The notes: generated from the sequence alone by a model not told the origin. DNA of 23,915 nucleotides from Hypsibius dujardini (GCA_001579985.1 LRSR01008992.1:1-23915), one strand, 5' to 3'; positions 8,623 to 18,089 are shown, counted from the first letter of the stretch. A program made the numbers and translations.

Positions 8623-8999
8623 TTTTGCCTAAAGGCCAAATTTGTTGCGCAGTAAAACGTAGATTCGGCAAGGATATTTCCAAGCCGGTCAAATGAATGC
8701 GCGATAAAGAGAGGCGATTACGCCGCGGTCGGAGCAACGGAATGGACTCTTGTGCTGTGATTTAGCGCAAGCATGTCACCCAGGAAAACTGGGCACACAC
8801 TGGTCCCACCCTAAACCACATGTTTATCATGTAGTCGCCCATGAAAACTGGTCCTACCCTAAACCAAACTGGGCATTCGCTAAATCACATGTGCCGTTTT
8901 GTGGTTGTCATTACGCATTTTTTTTTTTGGTTTTTTTGCGGTGAATCGCATTTCCTTTCGTTGTTTGCTGTGTCATTGGTGAAATTTGTACACTAAAAA
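8623..8999. promoter_or_regulatory. Shared upstream region of TFIIE alpha and PRP31 (divergent pair)
   Basis: The start codons face away from each other across 377 bp, so a bidirectional promoter is likely. A 19-nt element, CTGGTCCYACCCTAAACCA, occurs twice in the same orientation (8800-8818 and 8848-8866, 48 bp apart, one mismatch). A T-rich run (about 8920-8938) precedes the PRP31 start. No clear TATA box is seen. Confidence 0.6.
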
Positions 9000-11900
9000 A
9001 TGTCGCTTGCCGACGAACTTCTGGCGGATCTTGGTGGTGACGTGGGAGTGGACGACAATGAGGACTACACTGTGCAAGAGATCACTGGCGATGCGATGGA
9101 CACAGGAGATCAGTCTGACGATCGAGTCTTTCGAGTGGCACGACTGATTCAAAGTCCCGAGGCAAGAATTTTAAGTTATTTTAAAACGGACGACTTGTTC
9201 TTGGACCGGGCGACGAAATACCCGGGCAAATTGAGCTAAATTTTGATGTACAGCTATCGGGACAATCAATCAATCAATCAATCAATCAAATAATTACAAT
9301 TATTTCAAAACAATTCCATTAATAATGCATCAATCAATCAATCGATCAATTAATCCTGCGGGGACCCAACCACCAAACTGCGTACATCCAACATTCAGTT
9401 CATCTCGGGACCGCTCCATGAATCATTTCTAATGTTTTCTTTGGTTTCAGCTCATTGAAGTGATGAAGCGGATCAACAGTAAGAGGAGCACATCGGAACG
9501 GTCGGAAGGTGAGGAACGGCTTAGTTTTTCTTGCATTTGTCTTGCTAATTTTAATATTAAATCTCTTTTCGTGTTCACAGTGTCGGGGCCTGTGGAATCG
9601 GATCCGGAATATCAGCTGATCGTCAAGGCCAATCGATTGGCTGTGGATGTTGACAACGAAATCAGTAAGTATTTTTCTGAAGAGATGAGAAAATATAATT
9701 TCCTTAACTCATGGCCGGCGTCTTGATTGATTGATTGATTGCTTTGACTGATTGATTGCTTTGATTGCCTTGACTGATTGATTGATTGATTGCCTTGACT
9801 GATTGATTGATCGGTTGTTTTGAGTGATTGATTGATTGATTGCCTTGACTGATTGATTGCTTTCATTGCCTTGATTGATTGATTGACTCCTTAATTTATT
9901 TTTCTAAGCCTGCTCCGCTCTCTTTTGATGTTTGATACTGTAACATCAGTATTGCTTTACATGACGTTCTGATGCTGCTTAAAGAGTGGGTGTCCTAGAT
10001 AAATGTCACAGACAACCTTTTACAGATACCATCCACAAGTATATCCGTGACCGATATTCCAAACGCTTTCCGGAGTTGGAGAATCTGATTCAAAATCCGC
10101 TGGAGTATTGTCGAGCTGTCAAGGTACATCTCCCCCCCCCCCACCTACCTGCAACCATCTTGCCGCCCTGTTCTGACTCTTGAGAAATCTGTTCTCTTGG
10201 AATTCTGTTTGCTCGTGGAACCTAAGATCTTTTCCTTCATCCTTCCAGGCTCTGGGAAATGACGTTAGCCGCGCGAAGCAGAACGAGGAACTCGCGAAGA
10301 TTCTGTCACCTGCCACGATCATGATTGTCAGTGTGACGGCATCCACAACGACCGGGTAAGTCGGCGGACATTTCATGTGTTCCCATCTCTAGCTTATGTA
10401 CTGCCGCAACCACACACATGGCCACAATTTTGGGTGGCAGAGTTCGAGCCATCAGGGTGGCTCAAGAGTGGCTCGAACTCGGACCACCCTTTTGGCTTAA
10501 AGTCTACCACCCAAAATTATGGCCATGTGTGTAGCAAGCTGACTTTCTTCACAGTGACGTCCTTCCGGCGGATGCGCTCGAACGGATCCAGGAGGCTTGC
10601 CGAATGGCCGAGGACCTCAACACAAGCAAACTGGCCATCTACGAGTACGTCGAGTCGCGAATGTCCTTCATCTCCCCTAACCTGTCGGCCATTGTGGGAT
10701 CATCCATTGCCGCAAAGCTGATGGGAATCGCGGGAGGCCTGAGGAACCTTTCCAACATCCCGGCGTCAAATATCATGCTGATTGGCCAGCAGAAGAAAGA
10801 TCTGGCGGGCTTCTCCAACGCAACGTCCATTCCCCACACCGGGCTCATCTACTACAGCAGTATTGTGCAAGATTTACCCAAGGTAAAGCAAAGTACGGTC
10901 AACTAGAGATGCTATCACAACGAATCGAGAGTAACCGAAGCGATGAATGTGAAATGACGTCATCGCCCAAAATACTAAATTTCGCGTCTTCCAAGTCAAA
11001 ATTTCGCGTCTTCCAAGTCAAAATAGCGCAAGTTCCAAGTCTAAATAACTTGGAGAACATTGAAATTGAACTAGCCCCGTTGAAGTTACGGTAGTTGCTT
11101 CGTTTCAGGATCTGCGCATGAAGACAGCCCGTTTGCTCGCCGCCAAGGTGGCGCTGGCTGCACGCGTGGACAGCTTCCACGAGGCCACCGACGGTTCGGT
11201 GGGCATGAAACTGAAGGAGGAGATAGACAAAAAACTGGATAAAATGCAGGAACCGCCGCCGGTGAAGAATACCAAAGCCCTACCGGTCCCGTTGGATGCC
11301 GCTAGGAAGAAGCGCGGCGGTCGGCGTGCCAGGAAGACCAAGGATCGGCTTGGGTTGACGGAAATGCGCAAAGCGGCTAATCGGACGACGTTTGCTGAGG
11401 TGCGTACAGAGACCTCCTTGATATTCTGTCTCTCTCTCTCTCTCTGTCTGATATTTCCTCCGCTAGTTTTACCTCCAACTCGAACCAATTATTTGTCCTG
11501 TAGATCGGGGAAGATGCTTATCAAGATGCGGTTGGGTTCTCAGTCGGTCAGCTGGGTAAAGCCGTCGGCGGACGTATTCGTGGACCGCAAGTGGACAATA
11601 AAACACAAGTTCGGATCTCCAAAACATTACAGGTCAGCATGCGCCGTTTAGATAGCAACATGGATGAGTTCACTATTGAAAGATAGCAGACTCGGAAATG
11701 TTCAGACAGATCGAGACGTGCATTGTTGTGGTGCAATGTACAGACGTGGCAAAAACCTTGCGCTAACCGAGTTAAGCCATTACACTCGTTGCATGGCTGT
11801 TGTACACAGCGGTCGAGTTGGAGTGCTTAATTCGGTAAGCGCAATTTCAACTGGAATTTGTTTTGATACAATTGTTTTTTTCAGTAATTTTGATATCTAA

Positions 11901-12146
11901 ACATGAAATCCTAATGGGTTCGCTTAAACTTTGCAGAAGAGTTTGAGGACGCAGCAGACCTACGGAGGCACGACATCCATCCGACGCCAGATTGCCGGTA
12001 CTGCGTCCAGCGTCGCTTTCACCCCTTACCAAGGAATTGAAATTGTCAACCCGCAAGCCGCGGAACGTTCCGGGACCAGTACAAGCAACAAATACTTCGC
12101 CAGCACTGCCAAATTCATACAGGTCGCTAAGCCCGGCACAAAGTAA
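9000..12146 (+). CDS. PRPF31: U4/U6 small nuclear ribonucleoprotein PRP31
   Basis: PRP31 binds U4 snRNA and 15.5K protein and is needed to form the U4/U6-U5 tri-snRNP. Nine exons: 9000-9161, 9451-9508, 9581-9664, 10026-10123, 10249-10355, 10555-10882, 11109-11399, 11504-11632 and 11937-12146, giving 488 residues (human 499). The N-terminus MSLADELLADL matches the family exactly, fixing the start. The NOSIC region includes IRDRYSKRFPELE; the Nop domain (about residues 200-330) includes YEYVESRMSFI, GIAGGLRNLSNIPA and RVDSFHE. The basic KKRGGRRARK segment and LGLTEMRK follow, and the C-terminal block has GTASSVAFTP and GIEIVNPQAAE. Exon 1 ends with GAG followed by GCAAGA, implying a GC-AG intron; using it restores an ungapped fit to the family. 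AATAAA lies at 12297. It faces ORC6 tail to tail, 166 bp between stops. Confidence 0.96.
9722..9893. repeat. ATTGATTG/CTTTGACTG tract in PRP31 intron 3
   Basis: Degenerate TGATTGATTG runs broken by GCTTTGACTGA and GCCTTGACTGA blocks in the 9665-10025 intron. Shorter AATCAATC runs also occur at 9263-9288 and 9328-9352 in intron 1. Confidence 0.9.
10413..10531. mobile_element. 119-bp foldback element in PRP31 intron 5
   Basis: About 30-bp inverted termini: 10413-10442 reads CACACATGGCCACAATTTTG then GGTGGCAGA; the complement of 10502-10531 differs at only a few positions. A second, inner pair GTTCGAGCCA / TGGCTCGAAC is nested inside. The inner AGTGGCTCGAACTCGGACCA with ACCCT resembles AGTGGCTCAAACTGTGACCA with CCCT in the element at 3745-3930, so the two may be related. 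No coding capacity. Confidence 0.8.
11758..11843. mobile_element. Short inverted-repeat element in PRP31 intron 8
   Basis: Arms of about 31 bp: TTGCGCTAACCGAGTTAAGC at the left, and TTGCGCTTACCGAATTAAGC as complement of the right end, with weaker pairing inward to ACTCG. GCGCTAACCGA-TTAAGCCATT also appears, inverted, at about 16009-16031 in the CPSF4 intron. Confidence 0.6.
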
Positions 12147-12296
12147 AGTACATTTAGAGCTCCACAGACGCCGCCGAGCTCTTCAGACGCCTCCGAGTTG
12201 ATTAGCATTCGGAGCAGTTTGAAATTGAAAAAACGCAATCTTAGGTGCATCATCCTAATTTTTTAAACGTTAAAATCACCACGTAACGGAATGAAA

Positions 12297-12302
12297 AATA
12301 AA
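12297..12302 (+). terminator. PRPF31: Poly(A) signal of PRP31
   Basis: AATAAA 150 bp after the PRP31 stop codon and only 11 bp before the end of the ORC6 coding region on the other strand. The two transcripts therefore probably overlap at their 3' ends. Confidence 0.6.
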
Positions 12303-12312
12303 ATCCAGTTGG

Positions 12313-13032
12313 TTACTTGCATTTCCGAGTCCTCTTTGGCGACGGAGGGAACAGTTCCGGCAGGTGCTCTTGAAACTGAGCTACAAACTTGGTGTATTTC
12401 GCCTCATCTGTCGACTTCAGTTCTTCGAAAGCCGTCCGAAGGGTGCGCAATCGAAACGCCTCGAAATCCTCGGCCGCCAGACAGGAAGTAACTGGGGATG
12501 TCTTTGAGGTAGACTGGTGGTCTTCATCGTCGTTGGCAAGGCTGCTGGCTGGGTGGGCGTTGACTTTCCGCTTCCCGGAGCGAGAGGGGGTGGTCACTTT
12601 TCCAACTGGCTTGTAAAAAGGCGTCATTTGCTCATTCAGTTGAGCGAATCCGGCGGCTTTCAGCTTAGAAAGTTGCAGGAGCTCTCGCTTCGGCGCGCGC
12701 ATCTTCAGTTTGAGGCAGGCGACGTAGAGCGCACATGCGACGAATTGATCATCCGGTACTCCTATACGCATAAAAAACCAACAATCCTTGATAAGAAAAA
12801 GAAACTAAGAAAACAAGAGCGAGTCACCAGATGATAAACAGTGGACATATAGAATAGTCCCATAAAGATACAAACAACTGTCTGTCTGTGTCTGCCTGTC
12901 TATTTGTTTGTGTGTCTGTGTCTGTGTCTGCATGTCTATTTTTCTGTCTGTCTGTGTGTCTGTCTGTGTGTCTGTCTATGTGTCTGTCTATGTGTCTGTC
13001 CGTTTGGCTGTCTGTCTGTCTGTCTGTCTGGC

Positions 13033-13069
<37 letters not shown>

Positions 13070-14337
13070 GCGTGTCCATCCGCCTATTTGTCTTTGTCTT
13101 ACAATATTGATGACCAATCATCGTACAGTGAGTAGGAATGAATACAAAATGCGTGTTAATGTTTTAACTTTTAGTTGAACATGCCAGTTTTGCCGATATG
13201 GACTAGGGTTAATTATGCTTTATTTTATTGCCATGAAATATATGTATGTAAACAGTACAGTAACTGCGTGATGTCAGTGCCAGTGCAACTCACACTCAAG
13301 ACTCATCAATCCATCAGCCATCAGAGTGAACCATCGACTGCCCTCTGATAGATTGACGGTCATACTGATAATGCAAACGATTGACTTTAATGAACTGAAA
13401 AAGACCAGTCGATAACAATTTTTTTCGATCGAAAACATCCTCTTTTTCTGGAAGGTAATACAGCTAACAATGTACAAGGAAGTTTGGAATTTACATCTAT
13501 TGTTTCAAAAAATGGCTAAACGAATGGTTTTAAAATGTGGCACTTTCGAACAATTTTTTGCATACATAGCAAGAAGATGGAAAAATTTTCAACAAATGTG
13601 ATGCATTAGTTAGTTCGGAAAAGTCTAATTAAATCGAATCAATGAACCCGGAATATGTACGGTGGAAAAGCGTTCGGTTTCTATCCAGGACAGTTAACTC
13701 ATCAATCAAGGCCCCAAACGCACACCCTCAATCCATCAATCAAGGCCCCAAACGCATACCATCAATCCATCAATCAAGGCCCCAAACGCACACCCTTAAT
13801 CCATCAATCAAGGCCCCAAACGCATACCCTCAATCCATCAATCAAGGCCCCAAACGCATACCCTCAATCCATCAATCAAGGCCCCAAACGCATACCCTCG
13901 TAGACGTCGTTTCCGAATTGCGACTTGAAGCACGCCAACAGCTCCGACGCCGCAGGAATGGCCTCCTCCACGCCCAATCGGATGCCCATATCTTTCACCG
14001 TCACTCCACTTTCCAACTGGAGCAAACTGCTCGCCAGGGCCTTGTACGTCTGGTAGAGTTTCGCCGGGCATCCCGACGCGTTAACTCCGCGTTCCTGGCT
14101 GACGTGATGGCCCAACAGCGTTAGCGCGAGATCGCACGCCACCACGTAACGCACTTCGAAAGACGGCTTCAAAGCGTTGAGGGATTGCTCGTGTGATTTG
14201 AGCTTCCGGAGGAATTCCTGAGCGTGTTGGACGGCTTCGTTGCGCTGGTTGGTGGAAAGGCTTGAGTTGTTCGCCAGGACGTCGACGTATTTTTCGACCT
14301 GCACTCCTTCGCTCATTCCTCGGGTGCGAGTGGCCAT
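12313..14337 (-). CDS. ORC6: Origin recognition complex subunit 6
   Basis: ORC6 is the smallest ORC subunit and helps load MCM helicase at replication origins. Two exons, 14337-13896 and 12761-12313 (stop TAA), joined in phase 1 across a 1134-bp intron, give 296 residues (human 252). Exon 1 carries the first TFIIB-like fold: a helix with AQEFLRKL, then VVACDLALTLLGHHV, KLYQTYKALASSLLQ and VTVKDMGIRLGVEEAI, matching the animal ORC6 pattern. Exon 2 begins the second fold (DDQFVACALYVACLKLKM). A basic linker with TTPSRSGKRK follows; TPSR fits a CDK site, at about the place of TPPRKRKK in human ORC6. The helix DFEAFRLRTLRTAFEEL from residue 246 aligns with the C-terminal ORC3-binding motif (human YEEWKRKIL), with Phe for Tyr and Trp. 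The start gives a Met at the head of the only long exon. The donor abuts a minisatellite. Confidence 0.9.
12880..13077. repeat. CTGT/CTGTGTGTCTG tract in ORC6 intron
   Basis: Mixed GTCTGTGTCTG, CTATGTGTCTGT and pure CTGT runs. It reads CAGA in the sense of ORC6. Confidence 0.95.
13700..13899. repeat. 34-bp minisatellite at the ORC6 5' splice site, six copies
   Basis: Units start at 13700, 13734, 13768, 13802, 13836 and 13870. The plus-strand unit is CATCAATCAAGGCCCCAAAC then GCATACCCTCAATC. Read on the minus strand, each unit contains a GTATGC or GTGTGC donor, and in the units with donors at 13895, 13861 and 13827 the preceding GAGG matches the last four bases of ORC6 exon 1. Copies are contiguous with no spacers. 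Confidence 0.95.
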
Positions 14338-15109
14338 TTCCGGTTCTGTGCGTTACAGAAAAAAGGGGTGGAGAAAGCGAATTATACTGTAATAATAGCA
14401 ATGGATAAAAAAATAAGCACCAGTATTTATTAATAAATTTTTCTCTTTGTTGAAAAATTCCGCAACTTTTTTGTGCATAACAAGGCAGGGACGGTCTAAA
14501 GAGCCCATGGGCCTATAGTGCAGCCGGTCCGACGAAAATGATACCCGACAGTCACCCACGGGCCTATGTTTGGAGGATTGGTCTGTTGTTCCGTCCGTGT
14601 ACCTATCAAAATTTGCGGACGGCCAATCGTGGAAAAATAGCAAAAGTGCCCACGGGCCTGGCCCGTTGGCTACAGGCTGGACTCGCTCCTGTAGCAGGGG
14701 ACAAGTGCACAAAATTCATTAACCAATGCAACATAATCGCGAACAATTAGGAACATTTCCGAACAGCTGTAAACAATCGCAAGAAAACGTCGCGAATAAC
14801 GAAATAGATTAGTTAATGCTGCGAACACGTCTGAAAAATTACGAACAAAGGAACAAGGATGAAAAAGCTGCAAGCGAAAAAAGAATGGATTGATTGATTG
14901 ATTGCTCGCTTAAGCATACGCGCATCTTCATTTTTAAATCTTCTCAGAATTCCAGCAAAGTCGACTTCGCAGTTTTTTTTATTAGAATTTGCATCAGCCA
15001 TCCGGTCTGGTTGATTTCAGTCCACGGAAGCCATGGGTTCAACATTCCAGCCCGGTAGTGCGTAGGATTTGTACTTTTCTCGCGAGTTTGTTTTCCCACT
15101 TCGGCCAAA
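14338..15109. promoter_or_regulatory. Shared upstream region of ORC6 and CPSF4 (divergent pair)
   Basis: 772 bp separate the two outward-facing start codons. CCCACGGGCCT occurs at about 14557 and 14649, with the related CCCATGGGCCT at about 14504. An imperfect hairpin spans about 14575-14630 (GATTGG and CCGTCCG paired with CGGACGG and CCAATC). From 14740 to 14860 there are imperfect CGAACA / GAACA-AATT repeats, then a short TTGATTGA run. A 119-codon minus-strand ORF (14353-14712) shows no domain. No TATA box is evident. Confidence 0.45.
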
Positions 15110-15457
15110 ATGTTCCAAGAAATCATCGCTCCGGTGAACCAGAATTTCGATATTGAAACAGCACTGGCCACCCATAAAGGCGTCAAGCCTACTCCATTTG
15201 CTGGCATTGATAGTAAGTCGTACAGAAATGCCACTCAAAAGAATGCTTTCCACTTGTTCTAAATTAAATGATTTCTTCCTACTTTCTTCTTCCTTACAGA
15301 GTCGCGGGCACCCGTTTGTGAATTCTTCGCGGAGAAGAAGTGCAGTAGAGGAGCATTCTGTCCATATCGTCACGTGACGTCAACCAACAATGTCGTGTGC
15401 AGACATTGGTAAGTGGTACGGTATGAAGGGATCCCAATCTTCTATATGGCGAGCGAT

Positions 15458-15522
<65 letters not shown>

Positions 15523-17083
15523 AATAGATTAATAGATCGATTGATTGATTGATTGATTGTACACACGTGAACCAGGTTGAAACCAACTTTTTACTGGGTG
15601 CCAGCAAATTAGGGTGGTCAAAGTTTGAGCCAATTTGTCTTGCTAGAATACTTTTTTCGATTTTTAGCTTTCAGGCAAAATTAAATTTGTTTTACTATAG
15701 CTTTTTTTATTAAAAGTCCACTTGTTGAATTTTGTTACTGTTTTTTTGGCTGGATACATACGTATGGTAATCAAGAAATCAAGCGGTAATAAAAGCGGTG
15801 GCATGCCGTAACCAAAAATAGCTCAAACTTTGATCACCCTAATTTACGGACACCCAGTAAAAAATTGGTTTTAACTTGGTCAGCGCTATCTTGTGGCCAC
15901 GTATGTACCAGCTTTTTACGTTCAGTATACGCACGTGCCATTTTACGGTGTGGGCCGAGTTAGGTCATTTAACTCAGTTGCAAGTACAGCCCTGTGTATT
16001 GACCTAACTAAATGGCTTGAATCGGTTAGCGCTATAATATGGTCACTTGTGTACTTAGTAAAACTAAACTGGGCTGTGTCCCAAAAAAAAGAAATGGCGA
16101 AATGAATAAACTGTTTAAACTGTTTATTAATTTGTTGTTTTTGCCATGCCCTCTACAGTCAACGAGAAGATTGAGTAGTCTGAATGGTCCGGGGAATAGG
16201 CAAAAGGGGCGGGGCAGGGGGTGGTTTTTCAAACAATCGAACAATCAACCACCTGACCACCCCTTGCTCCGCCCCTTTTGCCCATACCCGGACCCTCCAG
16301 TGTACTCAATCGAACAATCAACCACCTGGCCACCACCTGCTCCGCCCCTTTTGCCCATACCCGGACCCTCCAGTGTACTCAATCGAACAATCAACCACCT
16401 GGCCACCCCCTGCTCCGCCCCTTTTGCCCATACCCCGGACCCTTCAGTGTACTCAATCGAACAATCAACGACCCGACCACCCCCTGCTCCGCCCCTTTTG
16501 CCCATACCCGGACCCTCCAATGTACTCAGTCTTGTCGTTGATTGTATGTTTCCTTTCCAGGCTGCGCGGACTTTGTCGGCGCGCAGACACCTGTGACTTT
16601 CTTCATGAGTTCGATATGACCAAGATGCCGGAATGCTACTTTTATTCCAAATTCAGTTGCGTATCCCAATCCTAGCCTGGGTTTTGTTGTGCCTTATTTC
16701 ATTTCTCCGTTCTGTCCCACAGATGCGTGCACCAACAAAGATTGCCGTTTTCTTCATCTCAATCCTGAGCAGCGTATAAAAGAGTGCACTTGGTACACAC
16801 GCGGATTTTGTCGGCTCGGTGAGTCGGTATTTTTGTTTCGAAGTCGCTTCTCCCGGAACAGAAAGGGCTGTGCTTATTGTGTTGTCTGTGTTGTGTTTTA
16901 TAGGTGGACAAGCATGCCCCATGAAGCACATCAAGAGGACCATTTGCCAGTCTTATTTCGTGGGATTTTGTCCTAAAGGGCCGGCATGCGAATCAGCCCA
17001 GTACGTGAATTACTGATGACACTGATACAGATTCAGACTGATTAAGCAGACGGCCGGGCAGACAGGCAGACAGGCAGACAGGC

Positions 17084-17126
<43 letters not shown>

Positions 17127-17441
17127 CTGACTGACTGACTGACTGACTGACTGACTGACTGACTGACTGACTGACTGATAGTAAGGCAGACTGATAGAAA
17201 GGCAGACGGATACACGGATCGGCTGAGATGGGAACAGGAGACTGACTGACAGTTTCTGTGTATGGTGATAGATGTATTTGGTAGGATAAATTCGATCAGA
17301 CTTGTCAGTTTACCATGGTGTCTTATTTGCAGTCCGAGATTGGATATCCTCCCCAATAGACCGCGGAATTCCCAAATAATCTGCAGCGCTTGCGGGGAGA
17401 TGGGTCATATTGCTATTCGTTGTCGCGCAGCCAAGCAGTGA
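15110..17441 (+). CDS. CPSF4: Cleavage and polyadenylation specificity factor, 30-kDa subunit (CPSF30)
   Basis: CPSF30 recognises the AAUAAA signal with WDR33 during mRNA 3'-end formation. Exons 15110-15212, 15300-15408, 16561-16655, 16723-16818, 16904-17000 and 17333-17441 give 202 residues. It has five CCCH zinc fingers: CEFFAEKKCSRGAFCPYRH, CRHWLRGLCRRADTCDFLH, CYFYSKFNACTNKDCRFLH, a fourth with spacing C-x7-C-x6-C-x3-H, and CQSYFVGFCPKGPACESAH. A C-terminal CCHC zinc knuckle follows (CSACGEMGHIAIRC). EFDMTKMPE between fingers 2 and 3 is nearly invariant in the family. The fourth finger has one residue more than usual before the third Cys, at an exon junction, so that acceptor deserves a check. 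The protein is shorter than human CPSF4 (269), lacking the long linker before the knuckle. It is divergent from ORC6 and upstream of importin-5 on the same strand. Confidence 0.96.
15450..15560. repeat. ATTGATTG microsatellite in CPSF4 intron 2
   Basis: Near-pure (GATT)n of about 110 bp with a few AATAGATT and ATCGATT variants, directly left of the inverted-repeat element. Confidence 0.95.
15571..15880. mobile_element. 310-bp MITE-like element with about 60-bp terminal inverted repeats, CPSF4 intron 2
   Basis: The left end (15571-15641) reads ACCAGGTTGAAACCAACTTT then TTACTGGGTG, AAATTAGGGTGGTCAAAG and TTTGAGC. The complement of the right end (15820-15880) reads ACCAAGTTAAAACCAATTTT then TTACTGGGTG, AAATTAGGGTGATCAAAG and TTTGAGC. 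The centre is AT-rich with no ORF. A partial second copy lies at 3745-3930. A target-site duplication is not obvious. Confidence 0.82.
15953..16031. mobile_element. Short inverted-repeat element beside the MITE in CPSF4 intron 2
   Basis: The left arm CCGAGTTAGGTCATTTAACT and the complement of the right arm, CCGATTCAAGCCATTTAGTT, pair imperfectly. The right end resembles the element at 11758-11843 (GCGCTAACCGA). Flanking AGCGCTAT-x-TTGTGGCCAC and AGCGCTATAATATGGTCAC at about 15883 and 16029 are related direct repeats. Confidence 0.45.
16159..16541. mobile_element. GC-rich inverted-repeat element with internal 73-bp minisatellite, CPSF4 intron 2
   Basis: Ends are TCAACGAGAAGATTGAGTA (left) and TCAACGACAAGACTGAGTAC (complement of right). 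They are followed inward by GGTCCGGGGAATAGGCAAAA then GGGGCGGGGCAGGGGG and the matching complement. The right-hand part is repeated: CTCCGCCCC starts at 16268, 16340, 16413 and 16487 (72-74 bp apart). The element ends 19 bp before the acceptor of exon 3. A shorter copy sits at 7268-7440. Confidence 0.85.
17046..17176. repeat. CAGG/CAGA/CTGA tract in CPSF4 intron 5
   Basis: CAGGCAGA, then (CAGA)n, then an abrupt switch at about 17126 to (CTGA)n for about 50 bp. Confidence 0.95.
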
Positions 17442-17720
17442 AAATTGGTCAAGTAGCCTTTCACAGTCGGGATCGGTCAGAAACGATCCTTGCTTTCATT
17501 TCCTCAGACGTTAGAATATTCTAGGATCTGTTCGAGGTCTATAATTACGGTGCCTCGCCTACTTCGATGGGACTGTATGTACTTTCGTACTTGTAACTTT
17601 ATGCCTAGCCTTTTCCGTCTTTTTTTGCGGTTTGTAGTTTGTACATGGGCATTAGCTCGCACTTCTGCCTCGATTGTGGAGATGTGGGAATTTTTGTTGC
17701 ATACTGGAATTAGCGCCGTG

Positions 17721-17946
17721 GTACTGTACAATCGGGAAGGTTTGGTGTCGTGACGTCATGGCAGCAGTAAAAAGCAACCATTTGATTGATTGCAAAAGCA
17801 TGGACACCACAAGGCTGCACCTGTTAAGTTTAAGCGAATCGGCTGCTTGATTGACTTATTGAGTCGATCTTGTTATTATTGCCCCATGGTATAACTTTAC
17901 TGGGGGATCCAAAAATCGGCACCAAACCTTCCCGATAGTGCAGTAC
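17721..17946. mobile_element. 226-bp element with 30-bp terminal inverted repeats
   Basis: 17721-17750 reads GTACTGTACAATCGGGAAGG then TTTGGTGTCG. The complement of 17917-17946 is the same except for three positions. The centre is AT-rich, holds ATTGATTG-type motifs, and encodes nothing recognisable. MITE-like; no target-site duplication is clear. Confidence 0.8.
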
Positions 17947-18089
17947 TTTAGCTATATTGAGGTAATACAGTTTTTATTATACAATTTAGAAATTATAAAC
18001 CATCAGTGGTCCATCTCGGATTGATGAGAGAGTCATAATAAGAGTCCGCAAAATTCCTACATAACGTATTCCGTACACACAGCCCGCCG

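Noticed and set aside
13700-13899. CRISPR-like appearance of a regular 34-bp repeat
   Set aside because: Units are contiguous with no spacers, and the setting is a eukaryotic intron.
14353-14712. Minus-strand ORF of 119 codons in the ORC6/CPSF4 upstream region
   Set aside because: No domain, odd composition, overlaps a hairpin-rich repeat region and the ORC6 5' leader; likely fortuitous.
16039-16675. Proline-rich ORFs of 163-185 codons in the CPSF4 intron
   Set aside because: They are translations of the 73-bp GC-rich minisatellite; the CPSF4 exons on both sides join cleanly across it.
17504-17731. Lys/Arg-rich minus-strand ORF of 75 codons
   Set aside because: Its start overlaps the left end of an inverted-repeat element. 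No homologous family or splice partner is recognised.
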